Of a stretch of DNA of 64,000 nucleotides, positions 1 through 10,775 are shown piece by piece. The position numbers and the translations under genes are program-made. The stretch spans positions 14,155,282 through 14,219,281 of the forward strand of contig NC_065535.1 of assembly GCF_932294415.1 (NCBI RefSeq), given 5' to 3'. The DNA is from Quercus robur. Lineage: Eukaryota > Streptophyta > Magnoliopsida > Fagales > Fagaceae. The notes below the pieces were generated by a model, which was given only the letters and a program-made list of their open reading frames with translations, had not been told where the DNA came from and ran no database searches. Numbering within the stretch: the first letter of the stretch is position 1; each line of letters starts with the position of its first letter.

Positions 1-591
1 AGATACTCAACTCCAGCTTATCCTCAAGGAAATGGGCAAGCCGAGGCTGTCAATAAGGTCATAGTCAATGGGCTTAAGAAGAGACTGGATGACGCCAAGG
101 GGAGATGGGTAGAAGAGCTGCCGCACATCTTATGGACTTATCGGACTACACCCCGGCGGTCAACTGGGGAGACACCTTTCGTCATGACCTATGGGGCCAA
201 GGCTGTTATCCCTCTAGAGGCGAACTTCCCAATGCTGAGGACGAACTCCTTCACCCTGGACAGTAATGATGAACTACTGGGGAAGAACCTAGATCTGATC
301 GACGAACGAAGAGAAAAGGCAATGATCCAGTTGGCCTATTACCACCAGAAGCTCAAACAGGGATATGATGCCAATGTGAGGCTTAGACCGCTAGCACCAG
401 GAGACTTAGTATTGAGAAAATTTGTGGGTGTTGCCAAGAATCCATCTTGGGGAAAGTTTGGACCTAATTGGGAAGGACCATACCGAATTACCTCAGTAGC
501 AGGAACAGGAGCATACTACCTAGAAGACTTAGATGAAAAGGCTGTACCTCGTCCATGGAATGTAAATAACCTGAGAAGGTATTATTATTAA
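1..591 (+). CDS. Ty3/gypsy integrase C-terminal part (pol 3' end, partial)
   Basis: Frame 1 is open from the first base to a TAA at 589-591, about 196 residues. It begins inside the integrase catalytic core: the segment YPQGNGQAEAVN carries the last acidic residue (E) of the DDE triad, followed by the LPHILWTYRTTPRRSTGETPF block typical of plant gypsy integrases. The C-terminal part (PGDLVLRK, then WEGPYRI) is the conserved non-specific DNA-binding tail region, and the protein ends in NLRRYYY, a common end for Tat-type polyproteins. Integrase inserts the cDNA copy of the element into the chromosome. No stop or frameshift is visible in this stretch, but the rest of pol is not in the window. 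Confidence 0.9.
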   Translation, partial: RYSTPAYPQGNGQAEAVNKVIVNGLKKRLDDAKGRWVEELPHILWTYRTTPRRSTGETPFVMTYGAKAVIPLEANFPMLRTNSFTLDSNDELLGKNLDLIDERREKAMIQLAYYHQKLKQGYDANVRLRPLAPGDLVLRKFVGVAKNPSWGKFGPNWEGPYRITSVAGTGAYYLEDLDEKAVPRPWNVNNLRRYYY

Positions 592-661
592 TAAAAGCAT
601 TTCTCTAGCTCAAATTTTAAGTCTATCATGATTATATGTCTTGCATTCTGGCAACCGTTCA

Positions 662-846
662 ACCTATGGGGAAACTAGCTACTTCAAGAAAAATCCAAGT
701 ACTAGACAGAACCAAGGTCTTGTATGGTCCTCGGACTCAAACCTATGGGGAAACTAGCTACTTCAAGAAAAGTCCGAGTACTAGATAGAACCAAGGTCTT
801 GCATGGTCCCCGGACTCAGACCTATGGGAAAACTAGCTACTTCAAG
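662..846 (+). repeat. 79-bp tandem repeat, about 2.3 copies
   Basis: The segment beginning acctatggggaaactagcta starts at 662, 741 and 820, a period of 79 bp. The first two units are complete and nearly identical; the third diverges after about 28 bases. It lies just downstream of the integrase stop. Tandem repeats in this untranslated zone are known in Tat/Ogre elements. Confidence 0.9.
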
Positions 847-1401
847 ATTCATAAAAGTCGTGAATATGGCCTAAGTACGCGCTCGGTACCTCGGATCATA
901 GACTCGGCCCCTGCCCCCTAAAAATGTGGGTAGACACAAACTAAGCGTCCCCTTAATGCTGGTGAGTTAGAATTTAAAGTTTTGATTTCAATTATGATAC
1001 GTACACACGGCAGCAATAGTGTATATATAGAACTTAAAGTTTAAATTGGTAGAATCATTTCTTTCAATTTAGAGTTCACCTTCTCTCAAACCCTTTGTCA
1101 AGCAATTCATGGACGGATGGCAACGTTTTATTACCAATTGCTTAGTTCAATTTTTTGATAATTGGGATTGTAAAGCTGTTCATGAACAAAGCCATTCTTA
1201 CCTATTCACGAGGCACAAGGTTCACAGTAATAACAATAGCAATAATGACAATAAATACATAATGTAAAGAGAAAGGGAAGGAAGGAATCTCATACATGTA
1301 GTCAAAAAATGTTAATTACAACAATTCCAAGGTCCTTAAAACAAAAAAGAACTAACTAATAAAAATTAAATTAGAGCTGATACAAAAATTGGTCGAGTCC
1401 C

Positions 1402-4002
1402 CTACTTCTTCAACTTTATCTTGGCCCCTTCCTTAAGGAGTTGAGCAGGAGTGGCCTCGGGACCCCTGGAGACATCAGACGGGGGAACGGTCTGAAGGGG
1501 CTGAACCAAGAGAGCTGGCTCCTAGGCATTAGAGGCCTGGGCACCGGCTGTAGACTGGGCAGCCTCCTAGGGCGCTTCAGGATTCAAACTTCCATTTTTT
1601 TCTGTCACCCCAGAAAGCTCACCCTCCTCAGCTGGCTCATTAGGAGTGGTTACGGCCAGAACAGCCTCAGGTCGAGCAGTCTCAGCCTCCTCTGGAGCAC
1701 TCTCAGCCTCGAAGCTGACAGGGGCGGTCTCACGGATCGCCGGAGGATAGTATACCTTCTCCACTTTGCATAGATCGGATGAAGCGTCAACCCCAGCCTG
1801 TTTGAGGGCTTCATTCCAGACCTGGGAGCAGTAGAGCCTGCATACTCCAGGGATTTAAGCCTTGAGAGTGGCCTGAGTCTCAGCCACCCCCAAGTCATAA
1901 GCCTCCTCCTCGGCTTTCTCCTTGGAGCTCTCGGCCTCCGTCCTGGAAAAATCCGCCTCTGTCTTAGCCCTCAAGGCTTCATCCCTAGCCCATTCTACAA
2001 CGCCCTTGGCCCCCTCTGCCTCGGATAGTTTCTTCTTTAAATCATCAATCTGCTCTTTGGCAATCTTCAACTGTTCCTCGGCTTCGAGTAAGTGTCTCGT
2101 CTGGTCCTCGGCCTGTCTCTAGGCGCTGGCTAGGCTTGATTCGGCACTATCCCTGGCCCTGGTCATCTCCTTCAACTCCTCCCTGGCCTTAGAGAGATCA
2201 ACCTCGGAGTTTTTGACGGTCCGCACAGCATCCACGCGCTTGTTACACTCGAGCTCCAAGGACTTGCTCTGCTCCATAGCATCCTCCTCTAACCAATAAG
2301 TGGCCTGGACGGCCTGCCAATTGAAACAAATACACGATAAGTTGGAAACCAAGGAATAAAGATCAACCGAGTCACGTGTACTAGGAACCTCACCATGCCG
2401 TGATATCTCTTAATGTTGAGAAAAACCTCCTGCCTCCTCAAATTCCCCAGCTCGGCCATGTCAGTGGGGAGCTGCAAGGACCTCTCTAGCGCGTCGGCCA
2501 CATAAGTGCCTTCACCCCCTCGGAAGTCCCTAAGGGAGGCGTTGTCCATCAACGGCTCCCCGTGGAGCATAGGGGTAGGAAGCCAAGCTTGAGGCATGGG
2601 CTGAATGTCGACCTCCTTTTCCTAGCCGTGGTGCCCAAGCTTTAATTGCTTTGAAGCTCGTGGGGCTTCATCTTCCTCCCGGGAGGAGCAAGATTTCCCC
2701 CCATCCATGAGCTCCTTGCCTTTGGCAGCCCTCTTCCTTTTTGGTTCGGCGGGCTCGAGCCGAGGGGGCAGATTCGATTGGGGGGGAGGAGGAAGTCTAG
2801 ATCGTGGAAACGATGGTTGTAGTTGGGCGGAGGACGACCTGGTCTAGGCAGGCTGAGGCTGGAGTGCAGAAGGAGGAAGCTTAGATTGTGACTTCCCCGG
2901 TGCATCCTTCCCCGGTTGGCCCTCAATCAAGTCAAACAGGCTAGTCATGGGTTTCCTCTTAAAGCCCATTTCTGCCTGAGAAGATGTCCCCACTGACAAG
3001 AGATCCGCCTTGGACAAATCGAGACAGCCCAAGTCACCAGAAGGATCCTCGGATGGACTAACTTGGTCAAACACACCAAACTTTTCCTCGGACAAACCCA
3101 AATCACCCTCGGCCTCGTCTGCTTGGTGGGATGAAGAAAAGCCTGCCAACGGGATGCCTTCTGGGACAGGAGATCCTTCGGGGATCAAAAATTCGTGCTT
3201 TACTACAACGATTTTCTGAAACCGAGGATCGTTAGCTCTGATCACGTGCTTCGGGGCGGCAAATGATTTCTGGATAGGATTGTACCCTAGGATCTTGTGA
3301 GCGGCCCTGACTTGGTTCTCAGCTTCATTTACAAAAACCGCCGCCTTGAGAATAGTCTCTAAATCTCCCCGGCTGGTCAGGTGAAAGTGCCGTTCAAAGG
3401 CATGTGGATCTGCAAAAAGAAAACACATTCACATTAGCAACCGAACGATGCAAATTATAATGGCACAAAAGATTAGCCCTCTCCTACTCTCGCTACCTCA
3501 CCTGGCTCCCCCTCCTCTGTTAGGCAATGAAGGCCATCGTGCCACTCCCCGAACACAATGAGGAAGTCCTTATTCAACCCTTTGCTGGTCTCGGGAAGGC
3601 ACTGAATAAGCCGAATCTTATCATCCCTCGTCTTCATATAGTAGGATTTACCCCTCAGGTTTTGGAGGTTGTAGCACCAGTTTATGTCGTGATGGGTTAA
3701 CCTCAAACCCATTTTCTCGTTTAGAGCATCCACACAACTCAGGACCCTAAACATGTTGGCAGCACATTGGGTGGGAGCTAGTCGGAAATGCCTAAGGCAA
3801 TCCCTCATCACTGGCCTCATAGGGATTCTCACACCACCTTCTATAAAGGCAATTAGGGGAATCACCACTTCGCCCTCATTTCTCCTAAAATGCCACTCCC
3901 CTTCCTCACAATACCTCAGACCTACATTAGGGGTATCTTATAATGGGCAATGAATTTTTCCATCGCCTCTTCGGTCTCAACCAACTTCTTTAATTTACCC
4001 AT
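1402..4002 (-). pseudogene. Antisense spliced ORF of the Tat-type element (Transposase_28-like N-terminus)
   Basis: The minus strand reads from an ATG at 4002 (MGKLKKLVETEEAMEKFIAHY). A one-base frameshift near 3930 joins it to a frame whose block IPMRPVMRDCLRHFRLAPTQ and later residues resemble the putative plant transposon/Transposase_28 family. A GT at about 3502 (after EEGEP) and TTTTTGCAG at about 3420 bound a short intron, and DPHAFERHFHLTSRGDLET follows. A proline/serine-rich acidic middle comes next, then an Ala/Glu/Lys-rich probable coiled coil (about 2070-1855), and the frame ends near 1402 (KIKLKK then TAG). In-frame stops (about 2844, 2642, 1855, 1567) and the frameshift make it non-functional. 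Its role is unknown. Such antisense ORFs are known in Tat elements; the exon borders here are inferred. Confidence 0.7.
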
Positions 4003-4539
4003 CCTTAGAAACAGCTAGAAAGACTCAGGGAAAGACAAAGGAGGGAAAGGAGTAAGAGGAAAAGAAACTTAAAAGAGAGAAAACGCGAGTTAGGGAGAGA
4101 AGAAAACTTACATAAATGAGGAAAAGCTCCTCGGACAGGCTTTTTATGCTGGAAAGAGACATGAGTTTAGCTGGAAGTTTGACTAAACTCAGGATATGTG
4201 CGCAAGAACTCTTGAGTGCAAAGGTAAAGAGACAAATTAGTTCAAATGGGTATTTATACCTCCCATTAAAAGTAACTGTACGGGTTTTCCCTCCCATAAA
4301 GGTAAGAAAAGCTCCACCGTTAGATTACCATCGCACCGTTGAACGTGGGGAGCATAGAGCTGCCAGAATTTAATGAAGACGTGCTTCATATACCAAGATG
4401 CCAGGAACATGCCTCAGACAAGCGAAGAGGCTCTGGCATTGATGAAGGACAAGACTTGACAAGCCATGACAAAGGCCCGAGGTCACCAAAACCCTCCTCT
4501 CCGTCCGAGGAGCCGGACAGCAGGATTTTGAAGGGCTAT

Positions 4540-5337
4540 TGTGGGGCCAAAGAATTTGACAACCCTAGCCCACTTTATACTGAGCCCAAGACCCACGCCG
4601 AGGAGGGAGAAATGGCCAAGGACGAACAAAGAAAGCCCAAATAGCCTAGAAACGTTGCCGAGGACGATCCTGCTCTCGGCATCCCAAATCCCAGGAGGAA
4701 AGAACAGCACACCGGCAAAGGCAGCCTCCTAGAGCGCCCCTAGGAGAAGGACAAGTACAGTAGGATACCCATGGGCGTATGGTGTAGGAACAATTCAAGG
4801 AGAAACTGTCACCTCCTCATTGAATGCACCCAACTAATGTTCTAGCCACATTAATAAGGAAATGACCCCTGAACAGTGCGGTCTTGGTTGCCGCAACTCA
4901 CAAAGGGTTTGGGAAGGTGGCTGATGGGACAAGCACTCAAGTAATGACCTGCATGATCAACAGGTGGAGGGCCAAGATCGACTGGAAAGAAGTATATAAT
5001 GTGAGAGACCCTCCAAGAATCAAAAATCAGAAAGGGGAGGCAAATAAAGAAAAAAGAAAGGAGAAGACAGTAGCAATTTGCATGACTTTGTAAACCTTTG
5101 TAACCTAGTACTGAAGAAAGAAGAAGGAACACTAAGTTCCTCGGACGAAGCGCCCGAGGACACAATTTCATGCTTTAGTCCGTATCCTTGTTATCCAATC
5201 CATACATAACCGTGTCTAATTGTTGTAACCCTGACTAAGACCTAGTTCTTAAATCCATTCTCTACAAATTTATTGTATTGGGCTAGTTGGGCTTGAGACC
5301 ACTCATCCAACAGAAGAAGTGCTCGAACCCAGTCCCT

Positions 5338-5340
<3 letters not shown>
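4540..5340 (+). mobile_element. Probable 3' LTR of the first Tat-type element
   Basis: It starts TGTGGGGCC right after a purine-rich ttttgaagggctat that fits a polypurine tract, and ends CCCTACA, giving the usual TG...CA ends over 801 bp. A TATA-like tatataatg lies near 4992, as expected for an LTR promoter. The partner LTR is outside the window, so the limits are inferred from these signals only. Confidence 0.7.

Positions 5341-5385
<45 letters not shown>
5341..5385. repeat. (AT)n microsatellite
   Basis: About 22 AT units directly abut the end of the LTR at 5340. The element may have inserted beside or into an AT microsatellite, or slippage has expanded the junction. Confidence 0.95.
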
Positions 5386-5391
<6 letters not shown>

Positions 5392-5649
5392 TACATTGCA
5401 CTTATAATGTAAATTTATATTGTAAACACATAAAAATTGGTAAATATTGTACACAATTGCAAAATTTGTACAGTTTTTTTTTTTTTTTTTTGCAAATGTA
5501 TATAATATTTGCTACTTTTTGTGTGTATACAATGTAAGCTTACATTACAAGTAAAAAAGTAAACATATAAAGATCCTTTAAAAGAAAAAGAAAAAGAAAA
5601 TGAGGAAAAAGGCAAGTTACTAAACCAAAAATACTATTCATAACACTAT

Positions 5650-6565
5650 TCATGAGCCTACTCGCTCTTTTTATATATAGAAAAAAAGAGCACAAATCGA
5701 TGACTGAAAATAAAAAATAAAAAATAAAAAGCGATGAACAATGCATATTGAACAAATCAAAAGTACTGTAGTTTTTACACATTCACCCAACAAGTGTCAC
5801 AACATTTTTACAAAACATTTATTTTCAACTATGGTTGGTCACAGTTTCATATTTTATTATTTTATTTTGACTTATAAGAAATTGACACCTCAATAATTGT
5901 GAAAATATTATGAAATTTTTTGTGTCAGTATAACAATATATGTGCAGGTTCTCATAAATATTTAAAAGAAAAAAAAATTACAAACGGAAGACTGAAAAAA
6001 AAAATTTAATAAAATGTAGCTACAGTGCCACTTGAACAAACCAAAGTGGAACTGTAGCAACTGTTCAAAACTTAGGAGGAAAAAATGGCTCACTGCACCA
6101 AAAGGGGCATTGTAGAGGCATTGCTTCTTTTTATATAGTTAGTAGAAAAAAGAGCACAAATCGATGACTAAAAGAGAAAAAACAAAAACAAAAAAAAGTA
6201 CGTTTTGAACAAACCAAAAAGTATTGTAGCTTTTACACATTCACCTAACAAGTATTACAACAATTTCACAAAACATTTATTTTCAGTTGTAGTTGGTCAA
6301 AATTTCATATTTTATTTTGACTTATAAGAAATTGACACCTCAATAATTGTAAAAATATTGTGAAATTTGTTGTGTCAGTATAACAATATATATAAAAGGA
6401 AAAAAAGTTCAAACGGAAGACTCACAAAAAAAAGAAGCTATAGCTAATGTAACTACAATGCCGCTTGGTACTGTAGCTACTGTTCAAAAAAAAAAAAGAC
6501 AAAGTGGCTCAATAAACCAAAATGGCACTGTAGAGGCATTGCCTCTTTTTATATAGTTAATAGAA
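5650..6565. repeat. Tandem duplication, unit about 460 bp, two copies plus a partial third
   Basis: The stretch agagcacaaatcgatgact recurs about 463 bp apart (near 5689 and 6152). The stretch ttataagaaattgacacctc recurs about 450 bp apart (near 5872 and 6321), as do the blocks around it. A third partial start, cctctttttatatagttaa, appears at about 6541. Identity is roughly 85-90% by eye, so it is not recent. No coding capacity is seen. Confidence 0.8.
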
Positions 6566-6863
6566 ATTTATTCATGGTGCAAAATAATAAAGGGTAAACT
6601 ATAAGTTCATTTAATATATTCAATTCAGGCATTCAACTGTTATATATCTTATTCAATAAAGTATTTAGGAATTACTTAATTTAGTGCATATGCGTATGTA
6701 CAAAATATATCACATAAATCCAACAAATTCAGCTAAAGACTAAAATAAACACTAATAGACTAGCCATTTGAAAATGTGTGTCTTTTGAGAACACAATTTA
6801 AAAATCACAATTAAATATTTGATTTGGGCTTTTGGGCTAAATTGTATTTGTTTGGGCAATTTT
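6566..6863. other. AT-rich intergenic DNA
   Basis: AT-rich sequence without a supportable ORF, RNA gene or repeat structure. Confidence 0.6.
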
Positions 6864-7038
6864 TGAGAAGTGTTACATTCGCAACATTTTCACAGCAATT
6901 TTACAACAAATCCTAGATAAGTAGTTTTTACTAGTTCTAATTTGAACCTACCACAGAAATCACTTTTTTGTCCACTAATAACAGCCAGTAACAACTTACT
7001 ACTTGAGATTTATTTGTGAAAATGTTGTAAAAATTGCA
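6864..7038. mobile_element. Short MITE, copy A (sister copy at 50835-51013)
   Basis: It shares with 50835-51013 the start tgagaagtgttac, the block tctaatttgaacc near the centre, and an end that is roughly the inverse of the start (tgtgaaaatgttgta). This suggests a roughly 175-bp terminal-inverted-repeat MITE. The target duplication is not clear. Confidence 0.6.
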
Positions 7039-7649
7039 TTTTTTTAAATTCTTTAGTTCAACCTTCAACAGACCAAAATTTTGGAGAGATCAAAATTTAT
7101 TTTTAATGGACTCAAATTTTTATTTAGGGTGTTCAAGTTTTTTTCAGGGTGGTCAAGATTTTTTTCTAGAGTGGTCAACAGCCCATATTAATTTAAAATT
7201 CAAAAATTTTAAGGTAATAACCCAAAAAAAAAAAAAATCAATCCTGAGTAACATGTAGAGTCGTCAGTGATTTTGGGCATAAGCTAATTCAGTTGGAAGC
7301 TTTTAAATAGAAGTTACAAGACTTAAACAACCATCCATACTTTATTGTTATGAATTGAGTGAGATATAATTTGTGTTTGCAGCAACAAAAAATTTAGGTA
7401 ATTAAGTTTAGTGTGGACATACATACCATAATGCTTCACTGTGTGATGATCAAAGGGGAGGACAAGTGGCAAAATATCATCAGAGAGGTCTATGGGTTTA
7501 GAACAAGCTTGCTTCATCATCATAGAGCTATCCTTCGAGTCCCCGAAGAAAAGTCTATAGGAATTGCCCACAAGATCTTGCTTTCTCAAGCACCTCTCTA
7601 AATATTTTGGTCTTAACCACACCCAATTCAGAATCATGCATGACAACGT
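7039..7649. other. Intergenic DNA, no gene seen
   Basis: AT-rich sequence up to the truncated LTR. The predicted frames here run into the LTR and show no recognisable domain. Confidence 0.5.
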
Positions 7650-8800
7650 TGTTGTACGGGTATGATCTCGGGCCCATTGAGCTTTAGGCCCTAGCCTTAT
7701 TGTATAGTACCTGATCCCATGTCCATTGGAGCTTTGACCTCGGTTTGGGCATTCCTTAAAGCCCAAATTGGGCCTAAATGACGTAATAGGTCCATCTTGT
7801 CTCAAACATATCAGAAACAAGCCCATGCCAGTCAAATATAACCTAATCGAGAATGTAGTTACCGAGAACAACCAATGTTCTCGGCATCCCTGTATTGTCT
7901 TGGGGAGTATCGCTACCAAATCTTCTTTTTGAGGTACGAATCAGTTCCAATGCCATTACCACCATTCCCAACAGAACACCCACTTAGAAATGATGGAATT
8001 GGACCTCCATCCACACAAGTGAGATCAGGAAGTAATCATAACACCTCCACTCACCTCAAGTTATAAATAGGAGAATAGAATGAGAAGTGGGGGTTGGCAA
8101 TTCTAAAGAGAAAACGGAGAGAAAAGAGTAACTATAACAATAGAGAGGGGAGCAACTCTGTGAGGAAAAAGAGAGGATTTCGCAAAAACAAGAGTGTGCA
8201 ACTGGGTCTCCAAGCAAAGGACCACCCATAGTAGGAAACTCAAAACCCACAATATAAATAAGTTGTGAACCCAAGTATAGATTGAGCCCGTTAAAGATAT
8301 AATTGGGTGCGCACAATTGGTGCCATCTGTGGGAATCTCCTATGTAGTTGTGGTTCTGTTGAGACTCACCCGGGGAAAATGTCTGAAGGTCGGTCGGGGA
8401 GTTATGCTGAAAGTGGTTCTGCGAGATCCTCTCGGGGATCTACTTGGCGAGAAAGAAGGCAAAAGAGGCATGAAGATAGGGAGCATGAGTAGGAGGAATA
8501 GCAGTCTTGCCTTGAAGAAGGGTCGTATCAAACACACCGAACAATATCAGGCGTGAGCACTTCGACGAGAAGGACGAGGAACTTGAACGTTTGCGTAGGT
8601 TGGTAAGAGATTTGGAGTTGGAAGCAAAAGGTAGGCGTCGGAGGAGGGATCGCGAAGAGCGTGCAGAAAGGTCAGCTAGTGTAGGCGGACACTATGGAGA
8701 GGGGTCTCATCAATCTAGTTCCCATCAACACCGGGATCGATCAAGGGAGTATGCAAACCGAGACTCAATTTCCCCGGAAGGGCGACGACCATCTGGTCAC
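7650..8800 (+). mobile_element. Truncated LTR retrotransposon: LTR, primer-binding site and gag start
   Basis: An LTR-like segment (7650-8315) starts TGTTGTACGGG and ends GCGCACA. Directly after it, tggtgccatctgtgggaa resembles the primer-binding region of Tat-type plant elements. A gag-like leader begins at ATG 8380 (MSEGRSGSYAESGS) and continues in broken frames as a charged Arg/Glu-rich stretch (ELERLRRLVRDLELEAKGRR) to about 8800, where homology stops abruptly. In-frame stops interrupt it at about 8490 and 8548. The rest of the element is missing, so this is a 5' fragment. The target duplication cannot be tested. Confidence 0.75.
8318..8335 (+). other. Primer-binding site of the truncated element
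   Basis: The sequence tggtgccatctgtgggaa begins two bases after the CA end of the LTR, the expected position for tRNA-primed minus-strand synthesis. Confidence 0.65.
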
Positions 8801-8984
8801 ATCATTTCTCTCTTCTCTCCTACTTTTTCTCACAATTTTAGCAACATAATTGCCGATATTCACCTCTCTCCTCATGTTATTATACATATATCACAAATAA
8901 ACGGGGATATTTGCTACATAGCATGATTTAAGGAAACTACTTCATTAGTAAGCACCTCTTTAAAACTAGTTAGGAATATACCAT

Positions 8985-9625
8985 CTCAAGCTTATGAGGC
9001 TCAAGTTCAGTGAAGTTGACATGGACAAGTAATCCACATGGAACTCGAGTCTTAAAGACTCGAGTTCCATAAAGCGTAGGAGAAGAAGAAGAACTAGAAA
9101 CGAAAGAAGGAAAAGAAGAACAACCAGAAACGAAAGAAGAAAAACCACAAGAAGAAGAAGAAGAATCATGCACCAAACCCACCAACAATTACACACAAAA
9201 CCCAAAATCATAACCGACCCACCATTCAATTCCACAAAATTGACCCAAATCAAACTAGACCCACCAAGTTTTTCACCGTGAAATCCGCAATTTCACTTTC
9301 TACAAAGACCAAATTTGTTCCCCCCTCCAACAATGACCACCACACAAAAACCTTCTACAAGAAGAAGATATAAAGAAGAACCCACATGAAGAAGAAGAAA
9401 GAACCCAAACCCATAGAAGATCTGAAGAGGAACCCACATGAAGATGAAGAAAGAACCCAAACCCAGTAAAACCCATATTTTCTTTATAAAACTCAAGCCT
9501 AAAAGGCTCAAGTTCCATGTGGAACATTCTCCACGCCAGCAATCTGCTAGCACACTAAAACTTGAGTCTTAAATGCTCGAGTTTTTCACCAAACTCGAGT
9601 CTTACAAACTTGAGATGCTATTTTC
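8985..9625. repeat. Palindrome-rich repeat with ACTCGAG modules, possible diverged MULE
   Basis: The left side has atctcaag, gaggctcaagttc and actcgagtcttaaagactcg. The right side has the inverse forms aaggctcaagttcc, actcgagtcttac and cttgagatgc. The centre is a purine-rich GAAGAA tract with repeated aacccacatgaag. The arms are similar in style to the elements at 13039 and 22490, but no clean terminal repeat or target duplication was found. Confidence 0.5.
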
Positions 9626-10263
9626 CCAAATCATTTTAGAAACGTGACAGCTAATGAAATTGTTATAAAATTAATGCTAAATGCAAAAAATATTCCAAAT
9701 AAATTAAGCAATATTTAGCCAAAATATTTTCTGTATGCATTCATTTAGTATTTTGTATTTAACAAACTATCAACAAATATAGAAACAAAAAAAACAAAAA
9801 CAAAAATTATTTCTTAATACATTATAATCAATGGCGGAGCTAGTAATTTTTTCTAGAGGCCAAACTAAATATAACAAAATTATTAAGGGTTTTTTATTTA
9901 TAATTTTATATTTTTCTAATTTTTTTTAAAAAAAATCATGACATAATTCTTGATTAATTGGATATTCGATCATCTTAATCAAGAATAACATTCTAAGGAA
10001 GCAATATGTTATTTCTTCAATTCTCATCTTTGAGCCTTTTTAGATGGAAATACTTGACCTTTAAGCTCTTTTTATCTTAAATTATGCATCAATTGTGAAT
10101 AATTTTGCCTTAAAATTACTCATAATTTGATATTTAAAAATTAAATTTTATACACTAGTTATATATCCATTTAAAAAATATATAAATAATAAACTGTATG
10201 CAATCAATCAAACAATATAGATTCACATAACAAACTAAATATAAAATAAATTAATACAATAGG

Positions 10264-10300
<37 letters not shown>

Positions 10301-10775
10301 AGAGAAAGAGACCAGTGTTGATTGATTTGTGAACAGAGTTGATGCAAGTCACCAAATGAAGCCTAGAAGCAGCTAGCATTTTTTTTTTTTTTTCCTTTCT
10401 TTTAAACGACAGATTTATGTTAAAGCAATATAGCCTTTTTTTTTTATCTTATTATTTTTTTCATTAGGAGGACTGGAGGAGTACTTCTAATTGGAACTTG
10501 GAAGAGGATTCTTGATTGACAAGGAATTTGTCTTTTTTTTATTATTATCTTTTCCTTTTTGGATATTTTGCTTTTCCTTTTTGGGATATTGTTAATTTGG
10601 GAATTTTTTACCTCTCTTTCAATTTTTTAAAAAAAATTGAGAGAGAGATAAGTTATTTTTTATGGTTTTTTATTTTTATAATTGTTACATGTATATGGAA
10701 AGTTTTTTTACTTGGAAATATATTAATTTTAAAAATTATTGCACCTATTAAGAAATAGCTATTACAACCCTTTTA
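9626..10775. other. AT-rich intergenic DNA
   Basis: AT-rich, with a GA microsatellite at 10267-10298 and poly-T runs near 10380. A motif ggcggagctag at about 9833 is matched in inverse by ctagctccacc at about 12074, which could mark the ends of an older element now interrupted by the 10776-11829 insertion. No gene is seen. Confidence 0.5.
10267..10298. repeat. (GA)n microsatellite
   Basis: About 16 uninterrupted GA units. Confidence 0.95.

Larger units (their letters stand above)
1..5340 (+). mobile_element. 3' half of a Tat-type Ty3/gypsy LTR retrotransposon, cut by window start
   Basis: Seen in order: the end of an integrase reading frame (1-591), a non-coding stretch with 79-bp tandem repeats (662-846), a reading frame on the opposite strand (4002 back to 1402), and an LTR-like terminal sequence (4540-5340). 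Sense pol end, antisense ORF, then 3' LTR is the known layout of Tat-lineage (Retand/Ogre-like) Ty3/gypsy elements. The 5' LTR, gag, protease, RT and RNase H lie outside the window, so target duplication and LTR divergence cannot be checked. It is a different family from the element at 23855-37642, because its LTR and antisense gene do not resemble that one. Confidence 0.85.

Noticed and set aside
7323..7919. 198-codon minus-strand frame
   Set aside because: It overlaps the truncated LTR on the opposite strand and has no recognisable domain.
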